A stretch of 64,000 nt of DNA from Embiotoca jacksoni (Eukaryota > Chordata > Actinopteri > Embiotocidae), in assembly GCA_022577435.1 (NCBI GenBank), contig JAKOON010000009.1:208501-272500 (forward strand), read 5' to 3'. The notes beneath the pieces are model-generated. The model did not search any database, had not been told where the DNA came from, and saw nothing but the letters and a program-made list of their open reading frames with translations. How positions within the stretch are numbered: the first letter of the stretch is position 1; every line of letters begins with the position of its first letter. Positions 45,135 through 56,649 of the stretch are shown in pieces. A program made the translations under genes and the position numbers.

Positions 45135-48100
45135 TGCTGTGTGTGTAGGCAGTGATGATGATGATTGTGATCATGGCTGGCTGTTGCTCGAACTGTTTAA
45201 AGAGGCCTGTCATTTGGCTTCATCTGTGATAATGACACTCAGGTGCTTATTCTAATGAGGTGCGAGTGTTTTTATTTATTTATTACATTTTTGGTGAAAG
45301 AGCAAACGGTAAGCATTGTGTGTTTACTCCCAAATTAAACTCCCCAGGCTTTACTATGATATGAAACTATTGTTCGTTGAACCATAATTAGTTGTTTTGT
45401 TCACATTTATTTTAAATATGATGGCTGGATTTTCTTGGAGGAGTAGTTTTAATTATTTGACATTTTGGCCTTAAGAAATCTGTGTCGGACGTGAGAGTAA
45501 TTTCCAAATGAATGAAGACCAATAATGAAAAGCTTCCCAGTGTCACCTCTGTATTGCATTTTAAATTGTAGCACAACTGGGTCCACTTCAGTGATGCATT
45601 TTAAGAGCATAATTTTAGTTTTCTGGGAGCTCATACTTGTCACGATCCATACAGGTGTTGATCAGCTGCTCGAATATGAACTTGGCTTTACAAGGCTTTT
45701 CATTTGAAATGAGGGCTTTTAATTAGAAATGCATACAGGAAGTTGAAGCATTCGTCTGACTAGTGTTTTAACTTCATCTCCCACTTAGTCAGTGACAGAC
45801 ATTTGTATTTAGAGCTGGCTCGGCTGTTGACGTCCAGCCAAAAAGAAACCCACTCCAAGTCATGAACTCTAAACCAAAACTGAGTCTTTTTTTTTTTATT
45901 TAATGAAAAATTCCAACTCGCAGACATGTGGAAAGTACAAACATCTGCCAAGGATGAAAAGTTCTCACTGCCAGTTACATCAAGAGACACCACATTCATC
46001 TTACATTTATAACTCATTCCAGAAAACAAGCATTTACCCTAAATTGCTATCTCTGTCTGTAGTTCGGGTTTTAAACCATTTTTCTTTTTTACCCAAATTT
46101 AATTAAATTCTTTGGTAGAAGGCTGATCTGTACACTGAATGAAATAAGTTGGGCAGTCAAACATTTGTACTGTGATAGACTCAGCATAAAAATACACACA
46201 GTACACCGTGTTAATTCATTTTCCTAAATCTCTGCACGAAAGTATAGTTCCCGAGAGAATTTGAGCCTTAAAGTAAAATTTTAACCTCTTTATGAAACAA
46301 AATAATCTGTACAGTTCTAACCAATTTATTTTGTCTGCCACCAAAAATCCCCCCCTTTCAATAATTATGCCGTTTAGCACAAGGAAGCCAACTGCATCAA
46401 ATGCCAAAGACAATCCTTTACGGAGACAAATTACCTTGTCTGTACGAATGTTTGGTTTTTGTTAATCGCATTAAGAAAATGCAGCTAAAAGCCCCACCGG
46501 AACGCTTGTACATTACTTAACCTTTAGGCTTAGGTAAGGGAAGGTAATGGTGATATGATACAGGCATAATCAGCTTACAGAATTAATATGAACATCTCCG
46601 ATCCTTATTAAGGCATTAAGAGTCAGAAAAGAAAAGATCCAGGCTACCAGCAAGTTCGGCCAAAGTTATAAAGTCTTATACGTAACAAAAAGGGCCCGAC
46701 AGGATTCTTAGTTTAGAAGCAGTTTAAAAGACAACAGTGAAGAAGCTTGAACCCATCAGGCAGCTTCGTTCAGCAGTGTTCGGTTTTCTCCTTCAGCCTT
46801 TAGAAACAAGTGAGATCTCCCTGTTTGGAGATCTTTGGCCTAAATGAATAGAAATGTCAACAGCTGCTAAAAGTGAGCCTTGGAGTTGATCAGTAGGATC
46901 CAGAAAAGGTTGATGTTGCCAGGACAAAGGACAGGAAACATGAAGAATGTTTAAATACCAATTCTTTCTCTGACTCTTTGTAGTAGGCTAAGAACATACT
47001 GACGGTAAAACAGGTTGTTTTTTGAAGATGATAACTGCTAGTAACAAGGAATACTAAAGCCAGTATCAGAAACATATGAACATCTTTATTACATTTAGTT
47101 CAAAGTCTTTGTGCATCATTCTGCAAATAAGACATGAATTTGACTGACAGAGAATTACAAGCCAAACAAGGAAATATAAAAACCTTAATCGCCTTTTTCA
47201 AGGTCAGCCAAACACACAAAGGTTTTATCTGTGCAACTTTCTGACTTGATCTTCAAAGCAGAGATTTGTCTCGGATATCACTGCCAGGATTGAAGCAGCT
47301 GTCAGAAGAAACTTGATCATTTAGCGTTACAGCCCGACTCTCGTTTCCAACATCCAGGTTTTATTTCTCTATTAATTTGGATGGATGACGTGTATAATTA
47401 CAGTAGATATTTCACTCACTCAGTTACTGCAGTGTCAGCTAACCGATGCACTCTGAATAAAGAGATGTTGATGTGACAGGACATTTTTAGGTGGAAATTA
47501 TCTTCGAGCTGACTGGAGGAATTCCTGTTTTTTTTTATAGTTGTCATGTGACGGCAGATATAAAAACACATAAAACAACAACAACAAAACTATGATTTTG
47601 TGCTAGTTTTTACTTTGATACATGAATATCTGACTGTACATGTTGCTTTTCATTTTTCAAGTGAAAAAACCCCACCAAACATCCCTTTATTGGCTTTGAT
47701 TTGATCTTAAGCGATGGCACAAGAACAGACGTTTATCGTAGATAACACCGTCATTGTTCGTAGCGAAGACGTAGGCCGATGTAACTTAAGAGAAGCTTAA
47801 CAGCACCGTGCTGCGCATTGCCGTAAAAACTCGTGTTATGGATGTTTTTTTGTAGCTGCACAAAATTTACAGTTTCTAGTCGTTGCAGTTTGGATTTTAC
47901 AACACTTATAAAAAAAGGAGGATAAGTACAAGTTTTTCAAATGCTGTGGTGGCCCCAAAACGGGCTCCACACGACCAGGTAAACTAAAACACCAGGTTGA
48001 AAGGTTGAAACTACAAGGAACACACAGACAAAAGTGCAGGAAGTAAGAACTAAGTTGACTGTTCCTCAGTTTCCTCCTTTTGAGTTGTCACAGTATCAAG

Positions 48101-48269
48101 AAACAGCAGTTCTTGGGAGCAGGGACATGTTGTAATGACTCTGCAGTATGCTGGCGGGTGTTGGCACTTCCTGTTGTCAGTGTAAAGTATCTCAATCATG
48201 CCTGCAAAACAACCACCGACCTGGAAGTCAAATTTAAAATGTATTGTGGACACAAGCAGAAAAAAAAAA
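45135..48269. other. long unique region, no gene seen
   Basis: About 3.1 kb of AT-rich DNA with very few simple repeats. The stretch 46430-46760 is notably free of low-complexity words. No coding exon is recognised. An AATAAA-type word on the minus strand near 47080 is not supported by any adjoining reading frame. Confidence 0.45.
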
Positions 48270-48560
48270 AAAGCTTGGGGCCGAGGAAGAGGAAAGAGGG
48301 GAAATAGGCATGCGAAGAAAAAGAGAAATAAATCCACCTGGCTGAAGGTCACGGCAGCTGAAGAGCATATTCAGGAGAGCTGACTGTTAATGAAGAGACG
48401 AGCAGTCGGCAAGATGGAGGGAGAGAAAGAGGAGGCGTTCCGGGGGCAGCGTGGGAAAACTGAGGATGTGAAGGAACGAGAGAATCTGTGTCGCCCACAG
48501 AGACTAAATGAGCGAGACATGAAGTGACAGAAGGAGGAAGACGGGCAGAGAACACGCCGA
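48270..48560. repeat. purine-rich tract
   Basis: A/G-dominated + strand after an A13 run (48259-48271), with words such as gaggaaagaggggaaatagg and agggagagaaagaggagg. Confidence 0.55.
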
Positions 48561-51166
48561 CGTCTCAATGAAATGAAAAATGACTGTCCCTTTCACCTTG
48601 TTAGCCAGTTGTCAGCGTTCATCCTCTAATATTGTGTCTTTCTTGGAATGAAACACCTTTTCATTATTAATCGTTGGCCACAGATTCTTATTGGCTTTTT
48701 GATAGCTGACTGAAATGTGTGATTTAAAGGATCAATGGCCCTTAATTGGAAAGAAAATCATCAGTACAGAGAAAAGAATTTCTAAGTTTAGTAGGTGGTG
48801 GTTCTAGTTTAAGTTTGGATCTGGTTCAAGTTTGGATTAATAACCACATACTTGAGCTTTGAGGTTAATATATTGACCAGTTCTTTTCTCTCTCTTTGCT
48901 CTTTTTGTAAGCAAAAAGCTATTCAGGTTAGCAGGTTTTGAGTTTTCAACGATTTGTTGTGTCGCAACAAACGGCCAGTTGACTGAAAAATAATCAACAA
49001 AAACAATTCTGATGATGAATTAATCTTTTAAGACATTTTGCCCACAATTCACTGACTACAGCCTTCCAAATAATTGATTAAATCCCTCTCACTATGTTGA
49101 CCAAAGTGCCGCATCGCCATCTGACTGCACTGAGCAAAAGATGTTTTGTTTTTTTAACTCTTTAAAAAGGGCAGTTTAACAAAATCAGCGGTCGGTCTTC
49201 TTTGGTGAAACAATCACACTGAGTACAACCAAAGTCTGTCACTGTCACTTTTATGTATTTAAAAAGTAAATTGAGCTCATCAACTTGGGACCTCCAGTCG
49301 TTCAAGAAAGAAACTAGAAAATAAGTGTTGAAGGAGGCAGCAGCTGGCTGTGGAGAGAAAAAAAAGTAAGGAGAAAGTTATGGGAAAGATGTCAACAACT
49401 TTCCTTAATGAGCCAAAGTGATGAAATTCCAGGGAGAGAGAAAACATGAATAGAGGAGCTGGATATTGAAAGAGCGAGGTTGAGACAATAAGTGTCACGT
49501 AGATGCGGGTGGGGAGGGGGGGGGGGGGGTAGAAGACGGGAACACAAGACTGAAAGGATGCAAGAGAGAGGAAAGACTTTGAGATTTCCTCTTCCTAATG
49601 GGGAGCGTGCGTCTTTGTGTGTGACTGGAGACAGGAAGCCAGAAAAAAAAAAAGATAAATTCTTTAGTTACCTTTTTGGTTTCCTGACTTCGAGAGAACA
49701 CGAGGAAACAAAGCACGTCACGTCTCACAACATTGTTAGTTCTTGCACTAAATTTTTTTTTTTTTATATTGATCTCTAAATATTCCTGAAGTGCAGGTGG
49801 ATGTGTGTCCTTGAAAATATGGCTATTTCTGCAGCCAAAAAGGCGCCCTGATGATAGCTAATAGCTTCAATTTCAATAATACAGCCTAATAGATTTCGCT
49901 TTCTTGTCAGCAGTCATTTGGTAATAGTAGTCATTATGCTGTCAGCTTGCCGGCTTTTACCTCATGCTGCAAAGGGCCATTTGTTCCTCGCAGGCTGTAC
50001 AGGTAGGCTATAGAAAGTGGGTGACCGCATGTTGATGTTGACGGCCAGGAATCGCTGATTGGACCCTGACACATCCAAGAATTGGATTTTGATAGATTTT
50101 TCTATATTGATTTTTGTTTTCCATTCCATCTCCGCTCTCAGTTGTACACTTCTTTTCCAAGTTAATGGGTTTTTTCGAGGTTTCGGCCAACTTACATGAC
50201 GGTTCAATCCGTGAGCTCAAAACGTGATCCCTCATATGAAATATCCCCTTAGTGTGTAATCAAATGTCTGAAACTGGGTTAGAAGCCATAAACGACGAGT
50301 TTGTTTTGTTTATATACATAATTGATTTCAGTGCTGAGAGATTTTTTTGTTTTTTTGCTGCAGCTCTTTAGTTTCATAATATAATCAAATGAAATGTGAA
50401 GTAAAGTGGGGGATATCGAGCCGCAGAACTTTCTGAAACTGACATCATGCGCTGTTGTTGTTTGTTTGCACCAAACCTTATGACACAATATTGTGATTAT
50501 ATTGTTTGGGGAGGTCTCTGATGAAGTCAGCCGGGGTGAGCGGCACACGTCCGGCATTGATTCAATAAGTTTGTTTTCAATAAAACCGGTAAGAAATACA
50601 TTCAAGATCAAATCCTCCATTAAATAACACTTTGACTGCACATCCTGGGTGAATCTTGGCTTTGTTGGTCCCATTGGTGTTTTATTGGTTAGATATCATA
50701 TTTCTTGTTGCTGTAGTTTCAAGGTCAAGGATGAACTTTCAGTCTGTCTTTTTAGGGCAAAAAGTCCTTACAAAGTGATGAAAGAAATTGATCTTTAAAC
50801 GCCTACAATCCCATAAGAAACTCCATCTGCTAAAAAAAAGTTTGTGTTGTGTTGAAGTTCAGTACCAAATATTGTACAATTGATCTGGACCATGTAACTC
50901 CCAAAAGGCCACTCCAGCAATGTACTGCACTTCTAATGATTACCCTGTTCATCAACATAGTTTAGCATGCTAACATTTATTAATTAGCATTAGTTTTGTC
51001 AGTGTCGTCATAAATTGTCATTGGAAAAGTTGAAATAGGCCAGAAGGTGGTACTCGATGAAAAATTAAGGACTCACTGAAGTTATTAAAAATGTAACGCT
51101 ACTGTTCCATGAATGCGTGTTTCACATTTTTACTACACATGGATTTCAATTCAAAATTAAAAAGCT
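48561..51166. other. unique sequence with a purine-rich patch
   Basis: Includes an A/G-rich patch at about 49310-49580 with a G13 run near 49517. The longest low-complexity-free open frame of the window lies here (50279-50674, minus, 131 codons). Its translation has no recognisable domain, and in AT-rich DNA such a frame can arise by chance. Confidence 0.45.
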
Positions 51167-51360
51167 TGTCCAAATATGGTCACTTCCTGCTCCAAACCGC
51201 TCCCAACTAGCAAAGATGGCGCCGGCCAAAATCCGAACTCGAGGCTTCATAACGGCCGTTCACAAACCAACGGGTGACGTCACTGCTGGTTGCCGCTTGA
51301 TCAGGACCAAAGACATGGAGGGACGTTCTGACGATCCCGCCTTTTTGTCCCTCGTATAAA
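51167..51360 (-). mobile_element. dispersed repeat family A, copy A4 (partial)
   Basis: It matches the right-hand module of A1 (13480-13600) on the same window strand: cacttcctgctccaaaccgc, gcaaagatggcg, aaaatcc.aac.cgagg and ggccgttcacaaacc. It continues into gggtgacgtcactgctggtt, also seen at 54256-54297. It contains the palindrome TGACGTCA (51275-51282). Truncated relative to A1. Confidence 0.7.
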
Positions 51361-52532
51361 TCCTGTTCATTAAATTTGTATCACTCCCATAATGCATCTC
51401 GATACAAGGAGTGACAAGCTAATATGTGTTTACACTTTGTTTGCATGCGCAGGTACAATATAATTACTTAGGTACTAGAGACGCAAAGATTACAGGCTTA
51501 TGCTGTGAGGGTACATTAAGGTGTTTCGGGTTGTTGGTTGTTGAGCTTTACATAGTGTATTAATCAGTCGTTCTGACAAAGAGTGTGCGTATTTGTGTGC
51601 GTTGCAATATGTCGTCAACAGATTGGTCTTTTTTTTACTCGCAGGAGAAATGAAGCCTCAAGTACATTCAGGTCAGATGTAATTGCTGAAGAGTCCATAT
51701 GCACCGCTGACAGATGTTTATCTCATAAACATCTTCAGTTTTTTTTTCCCACCGCCGCCGTCTCCTCTTATACTGTACATGTCGATGGAAGCACAGCGAG
51801 CCTTCCCCTGAGCGTGTCTCTTCAACTGTGGACGGTTTTGCGCTCGGAGAATATTAATAGAGTTTCAGCAGAGATACAGATCTCATACGCTCTGCCAGCA
51901 GTGTATCAAATTGACAATCAATAAGTTCAAGTTGCACATCACTCCAAGCCGGGCCATATCAAGGAAAAGGAAATAAGATCCTAAAAGCATGTTACCTTCT
52001 GAGGCTTTAAAACCCTCATTTCATCTTGGAAAACTTCCCGTACGGGATTCTTTAGCGAGGATGTTTATTTCGAGCAGTGGTGGGAGGCAACTCGGCGGAG
52101 AAGCTCTGGTGAAGGCCTAAACTGAGAAGAAGCTGTCGGTGGTTCAGGATACACAGCTCAGTTCCTTCGTGGGCACAGTCCTGTTAACAAATGTCATCCT
52201 CGCTAAGTTTCGGGGATTTTCTCTGCTTTCACAGCACGAATTTGAATGTTGTCATTCGCTTCCCTGATGCTCTGCAGCTGTGAGACGAGCCAGGTCGGCA
52301 TGTTCAGCATAGTCGTCCTTCAATAATGCAACACACCGCTCTTCCTCTTTAAATGCGATTTACTTTTATAATATCAACCACATTGCTAATTTAGTTTTCA
52401 ACACAAACAAATCGCATCATATGAATAATACAAAGAAAAACAGTTCAGTTTTGGGTTCATTTTATTTGATCTTGTCTTATCTGCTCTTTGCTTTTTCTGC
52501 CAGCAACAAGCAAGATGTTTGGTTCAAATTAA
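51361..52532. other. unique sequence with a perfect short hairpin
   Basis: No gene is recognised. At 51712-51734 agatgtttat, CTC, ataaacatct forms a perfect 10-bp stem with a 3-base loop. It sits in balanced sequence (51640-51930) that might be a conserved element. Confidence 0.4.
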
Positions 52533-52540
52533 GCAACCAG

Positions 52541-53264
52541 TAGTAGTGGGAAGGTTACTTTTGAAAAGTAAGAGTATAGACTACTAGTTAAAAATGTAAT
52601 GTAACTGTTTTAACTACTTAATCAAAGTAATATAACTCATTAAATCAAAGTTTGATAGTAAAGTAACTACCTAACCTAAAATAAAAAAATAAAAAAATAA
52701 AAAATTCCCCTCGGGGATTAATAAAGTAACTACCTAACCTAACCTAATCAGTGTGAAGTTCAGTTACACTCACTGAATGTAAAGTTAAAATGTAAAGTTC
52801 TTCAGTATAACTTGATTTAAGATTTGAAATGTTTTCATTTTAAAGCACAACCACCAAAACACATAAAACGTATGTAAATCACACCTGACTGCAGTAAAAC
52901 CAAAAAGTCTCCAAAACCTGAAAGTCTACCCTGAGGTCGACTCCATGCTGAGTGATGGTAGAACGATCAACAGGGTTGTTGGGGTTGCCAGTGGTCAAAT
53001 GTTTTTGACTCTGCTTCCCGAATGAGTCTTGGTCAGGTGCGTTGGCGTGGTTGCTTAGAGCGGTGCAATTGATTTGATTGGCTGATGAAGTGAAGTGAAC
53101 CAATCAGAAACAGGGCTGAAAGTTTGAGCGCCTACTGTCAAACAAAAGGAGACAGAAGGGATTCCTGCACAGTGAAACAACTTTTTTTTTCTCACTGTTG
53201 CAGTTTACATTTCTTATATTATTTTGTAATTTAATTATATGTAACTAGTTACTCCCCCACACTG
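52541..53264. mobile_element. hAT-like non-autonomous DNA transposon with 8-bp target duplication
   Basis: The left end tagtagtgggaaggttact and the reverse complement of the right end (cagtgtgggggagtaact) form imperfect terminal inverted repeats. The CAGTGTTGGG-GTTACT style of terminus is common in teleosts. The 8-mer gcaaccag flanks the element at 52533-52540 and 53265-53272, the duplication length made by hAT transposases. Length is 724 bp including a nested LINE tail. No transposase segment is seen, so it depends on a partner in trans. The interior near 52600-52680 is rich in short GTAACT-like words. Confidence 0.75.
52680..52721 (+). mobile_element. nested LINE tail micro-insertion
   Basis: An A-rich lead and ttcccctcggggattaat sit between two copies of an identical 21-bp sequence (52659-52679 and 52722-52742, containing aactacctaacctaa). 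The inserted unit is therefore only about 42 bp: the last bases of a LINE plus an A-rich filler. The first part of the 21-mer (taaag) may belong to the LINE end itself, which makes the true target duplication about 15-21 bp, normal for target-primed reverse transcription. Confidence 0.65.
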
Positions 53265-53272
53265 GCAACCAG

Positions 53273-54255
53273 CTCCAAGTACAGAAATAGTACATTTAAT
53301 GTTAAACTGAAAAAGTAATTTTCTTGTTAAGTGACCTTTCAGCAACAACTAAGGGTCACAACCAGGCTTTAGCCTTCTTTGGAGTGCTGCCCATAAGAAG
53401 CACCAGTGTCAATATTTAGATTTTGATTGGTTTCAGCCTCGTTCACCAGATCGGATCCGCTCTGGAGCCAGATGTGGGCCTCTGGGCTGTTTCATGCCCG
53501 GAGTCACTGCAGAATATGTTGTGCAGCTAAGATACAAGCACCACTCAACATTTCATAGGATGTGATGTGCTTCCCTCCTACTTATGTGCGAAACCAAAAT
53601 GTGCGAGCAGTGCGGGGAAGAGCTCAAAGGGTGCACGGAGCATTACATCAGATAATGTTGGCGAAACTCTGGGGAAACTCTGCCCGCAGCTATTTTCATA
53701 TTGATGTGATGCACTATAAAATTTCAGGCATGTTAAACCTGGACAGCCCGCACTTTGTCCAAAATATGACACGCTTCATTTGGAGGAAACGCAGAAGAAC
53801 TACGGGTTTGCTTTTTCAAACGAATTTTGTTAACTCTTAGCATTCAGAATAAAGTGGTGTCGGCAGGCAGGTACGATGGAGGTTCTGATGCTGATCAAGC
53901 AGCAGAGTTTCTGCTCTGTCCTTGCGCAAGGGAAGGATTTGAAGAGTTTAAAGCAATGTCAGATCAGGTTTGTGTGTCCCTTGTCATAGAGCTCAGTAGA
54001 TTTAAGGTGACAAAGAGAGATACCCGCTACAAGGTCCATTTATTGTGAGCCATGGACTTCCATTGCAATGCTCAACCAGCTTTTGGCACATTTGACTGTG
54101 TTGGGTGATAAACTGAAGTATTTTCTGTTTCTTTGTATTTTAGAGATCAGACGGTGGAAATCCAACCATGAGTTAGTGTATCTGGTTGTCCAGAAATTAG
54201 CGAACTTTTGTTTCATATGCAGCTCTTGTTCAGCGGTCTGCTCTCAACAGGAAAA
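53273..54255. other. unique sequence, no gene seen
   Basis: Mixed composition. The 92-codon frame at 53562-53840 (+) has no recognisable domain. Nothing else defended. Confidence 0.45.
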
Positions 54256-54297
54256 AACAAACCAACGGGTGACGTCACTACTGGTTGCTGCTTGGTT
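54256..54297 (-). mobile_element. family A fragment A5
   Basis: A 42-bp fragment nearly identical to part of A4 (caaccaacgggtgacgtcact-like word followed by tggttgctgcttg). It contains TGACGTCA at 54270-54277. Flanks do not match the family. Confidence 0.6.
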
Positions 54298-54449
54298 TCA
54301 GCAGATTTGCATTTTTGATGCAGCAATAAGGAAGATGGGACTCATCCAACCTCCCTGCTTCCTTATCACAACATGCAAAGCCAAAGGCCGAATGCTCATT
54401 AGCTAGACAATGATCAAGCTGCATCTGTGCCGATCTATAATCTTGTACC

Positions 54450-55350
54450 ACTGAAATTGACCGGTTGCAGCTACAGTCAACCTTCAGTTGATTTAAAAGA
54501 GTAACTGTAAACCCTATGATAATTATCCAATCAGCCAATCATGTGGCAGCAGTGTAGTACATGCAGATTCAGGTCAAGAGCTTCAGGTAACATTGACATC
54601 AAACATCAAACTGGGTAAAAAGAATATCATAATTGCTGGTGGCAGACAGACAGGCTGGATCGAGTGTTTCTGAAATGGCTCGAGAGTTTTGCTCAGAATG
54701 ATGAGAAAAACAAAAACCGTTTGGAGCCTACTGAAAGGCCACAGTTACTCAGATAACCCTCTCTTTGCAACTGTGATGAGCAGAAAAGCATCTCAGAATG
54801 CACAACACGTCCCGGCTTCGAGGCAGATGGGCTGCAGCAGCAGAGGACCACGTCATGTTCCGCTCCTGTCAGCCAAGAACACAAATCTGAGGCTGCGGTA
54901 GGCAAACTGGACAGTCGAAGGCTGGAAAATCGTACTTCGGTCTTATCTCGGTTTCTGTTGAGGGACACAGATGGTAGGCTCCGAGTTTGAGCCCCTTAAT
55001 ACCAATCAATCGTCTTTAAAATGCCATATAGCCTGTGAGAATAAGCTGCTGACTCTGTGCATCCCTTTATGGCCGCAATTTACCCAACTTCTAATGGTTC
55101 CTTGCAGCCCAATTATGTAACAATGCAAAGATCTCAATCTGTTTTCCTATTGATGAATTCAGGGGGCTTCGATTGCCTCTCCAGATCTGAATCCAGTTAA
55201 ACACATTTGAGTTATAGTAGAACCAGAAATTAGCAGCCTGGACCAGGATGTTACAGGCATGTTTCCAACTTCTGGTGAAACCCACGACACCAAACTGAGA
55301 CTGCTTTGAGAGCAAACTGAGGTCCTACTTAAGCAATGTTACATGAGATG
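54450..55350 (+). mobile_element. degraded Tc1/mariner-type transposon
   Basis: The whole block reads in order as a fish Tc1-like element: a leader with ccaatcagccaatcatgtgg (54528-54547), a broken transposase, and its C-terminal end near 55330. Terminal inverted repeats and TA target sites are not identifiable, so the outer limits are approximate. Many point changes, stops, frameshifts and an internal deletion show that it is an ancient, inert copy. Confidence 0.75.
54640..55330 (+). pseudogene. Tc1-like transposase pseudogene
   Basis: Intact, the product would be a DDE transposase of about 340 residues that cuts and pastes its own transposon at TA sites. Visible pieces, in order: GCSSRGPRHVPLLSAKN in one frame (about 54828-54880), typical of the linker before the catalytic core; SRFLLRDTDGRLRV in another frame (about 54943-54984), which follows the first catalytic Asp; and SPDLNPV (55178-55198), the conserved motif around the third catalytic acid. 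The first Asp codon region is shifted or lost, the Gly-rich segment after DGR is deleted (about 110 bp by comparison with the family's layout), and the position of the catalytic Glu after NPV is Lys. A stop follows three codons on. Inactive beyond doubt. Confidence 0.8.
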
Positions 55351-55464
55351 ATGCTTGCGCCACATCTGACCGCATCACTGTCGTGCCAATAATGACGTTA
55401 AAGAACACCCTCGAGTGTAATACTGCGATTATACAACAAGTTACCAACTAAATATAATATGTAA

Positions 55465-56025
55465 TCAAAATGTATTCATATTGTGGGGAAATTCCCTCTT
55501 TTAAAATATAAAACTTTTTGTTAGTGCGATCTAGGTTTCCATGGCAATACGTAGTATGACAAACATCTAGAAAACAATGAGTCACATCAGCAGACTCTTA
55601 CTGTATGTAATGTATGCAATGTTTACTACTCCAGGAAGTAGGCCGACCCTTAGCAACGACCCTAGCGACAGAGACGACTTCTGGTCTGTTTTATCGCTTT
55701 CTTGAGATCGTTTCTCAAACTGAATAAATAACGCACATAGAAACACAAAACTGCTCAGCTAGCTCAATCTTGGTATTACTAAAACATCTGCTGAAAAAAG
55801 ACATCAATGGACTCATGTATTTTTAAGATTTTAGTAGCGTGTAATGTGTTGAAACCAAACCGATCAAGTTAGCCGCTGTAGGATTTTAAGTGTGCGACTA
55901 TTGACGTCACTGTACGGGTGATTGGAGCGACAAAAAAGGACCGATAACAAGTAAAACAACATTATATTGCATATTATATGAAATTCAATTCTAACTATAT
56001 GTTGCCATGGAGATGGTGGAGTGAA
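55465..56025 (+). mobile_element. dispersed repeat family B, copy 2 (longer form)
   Basis: Matches 10409-10825 over its length, with an extra internal segment of about 150 bp (roughly 55790-55955). That segment carries a TGACGTCA palindrome (55902-55909). It begins about 115 bp after the Tc1 relic ends. The longer form is probably nearer the complete element; copy 1 would then be a deletion derivative. Ends are not resolved. Confidence 0.75.
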
Positions 56026-56373
56026 TAAGAATGTTGAATTCTTATTTTGTGGTTTTGGGTTCGCCGTCATCAGCACTGACGGAAAAAAAAAAAATACTTT
56101 GCTGTCTCCTTGGTTACCCCAAAAGTTGGCATAGCAACTAATAAACCCAGACCTGTGGTGGTTTTAGAGCATTTTCGGGTCGGGCTTTGACCTATCAGAT
56201 TGCCGGATGTAAAATCCAGTTAAACAAATAGTTGTCAACCTTATAAGCAGTTCTGACCTTCAGCTTGAAAAATCTGTTTGACATTCTTATGTGAATAATA
56301 TTGGTTTGTGTGGATTTGACAGAGTATGCATGAAGGCTTCTCTCATCTTATATCTGTATGAGCGTCTGCTAAC

Positions 56374-56413
<40 letters not shown>

Positions 56414-56428
56414 CACAGAGAGAGAGAA
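56374..56428. repeat. compound (GT)n(GA)n microsatellite
   Basis: Nine GT units pass directly into about twelve GA units, then a short interruption and more GA. Confidence 0.95.
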
Positions 56429-56559
56429 TGAGTAAAAGGAAACCCTGTAGTAGTCAGCATGGATGACCTCAGTTGTTTTAGCAGGACAGGAGGTGATGTG
56501 GAGCATTAAACAAACTCACACCCTGACAATCACACGCCACAGCTGCTCAGTTAGTCTTG

Positions 56560-56625
56560 GCTGGTGTGAGGGGAGTGAAGGAGGTGGGGGGGGGGGAGGG
56601 GGCTGAAGAGGGGGAGAGTTTTGGC
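56560..56625 (+). repeat. G-rich run with quadruplex potential
   Basis: G runs including a stretch of twelve or more G near 56586-56597, followed by gagggggctgaagaggggg. Adjacent to family A copy A2. Confidence 0.6.
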
Positions 56626-56649
56626 TCAGCGGTGGCAGCTTTTAAATTG

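Noticed and set aside
47080..47095. Minus-strand AATAAA-type word as a gene 3' end
   Set aside because: No reading frame or transcript structure leads into it; such words are frequent in AT-rich DNA.
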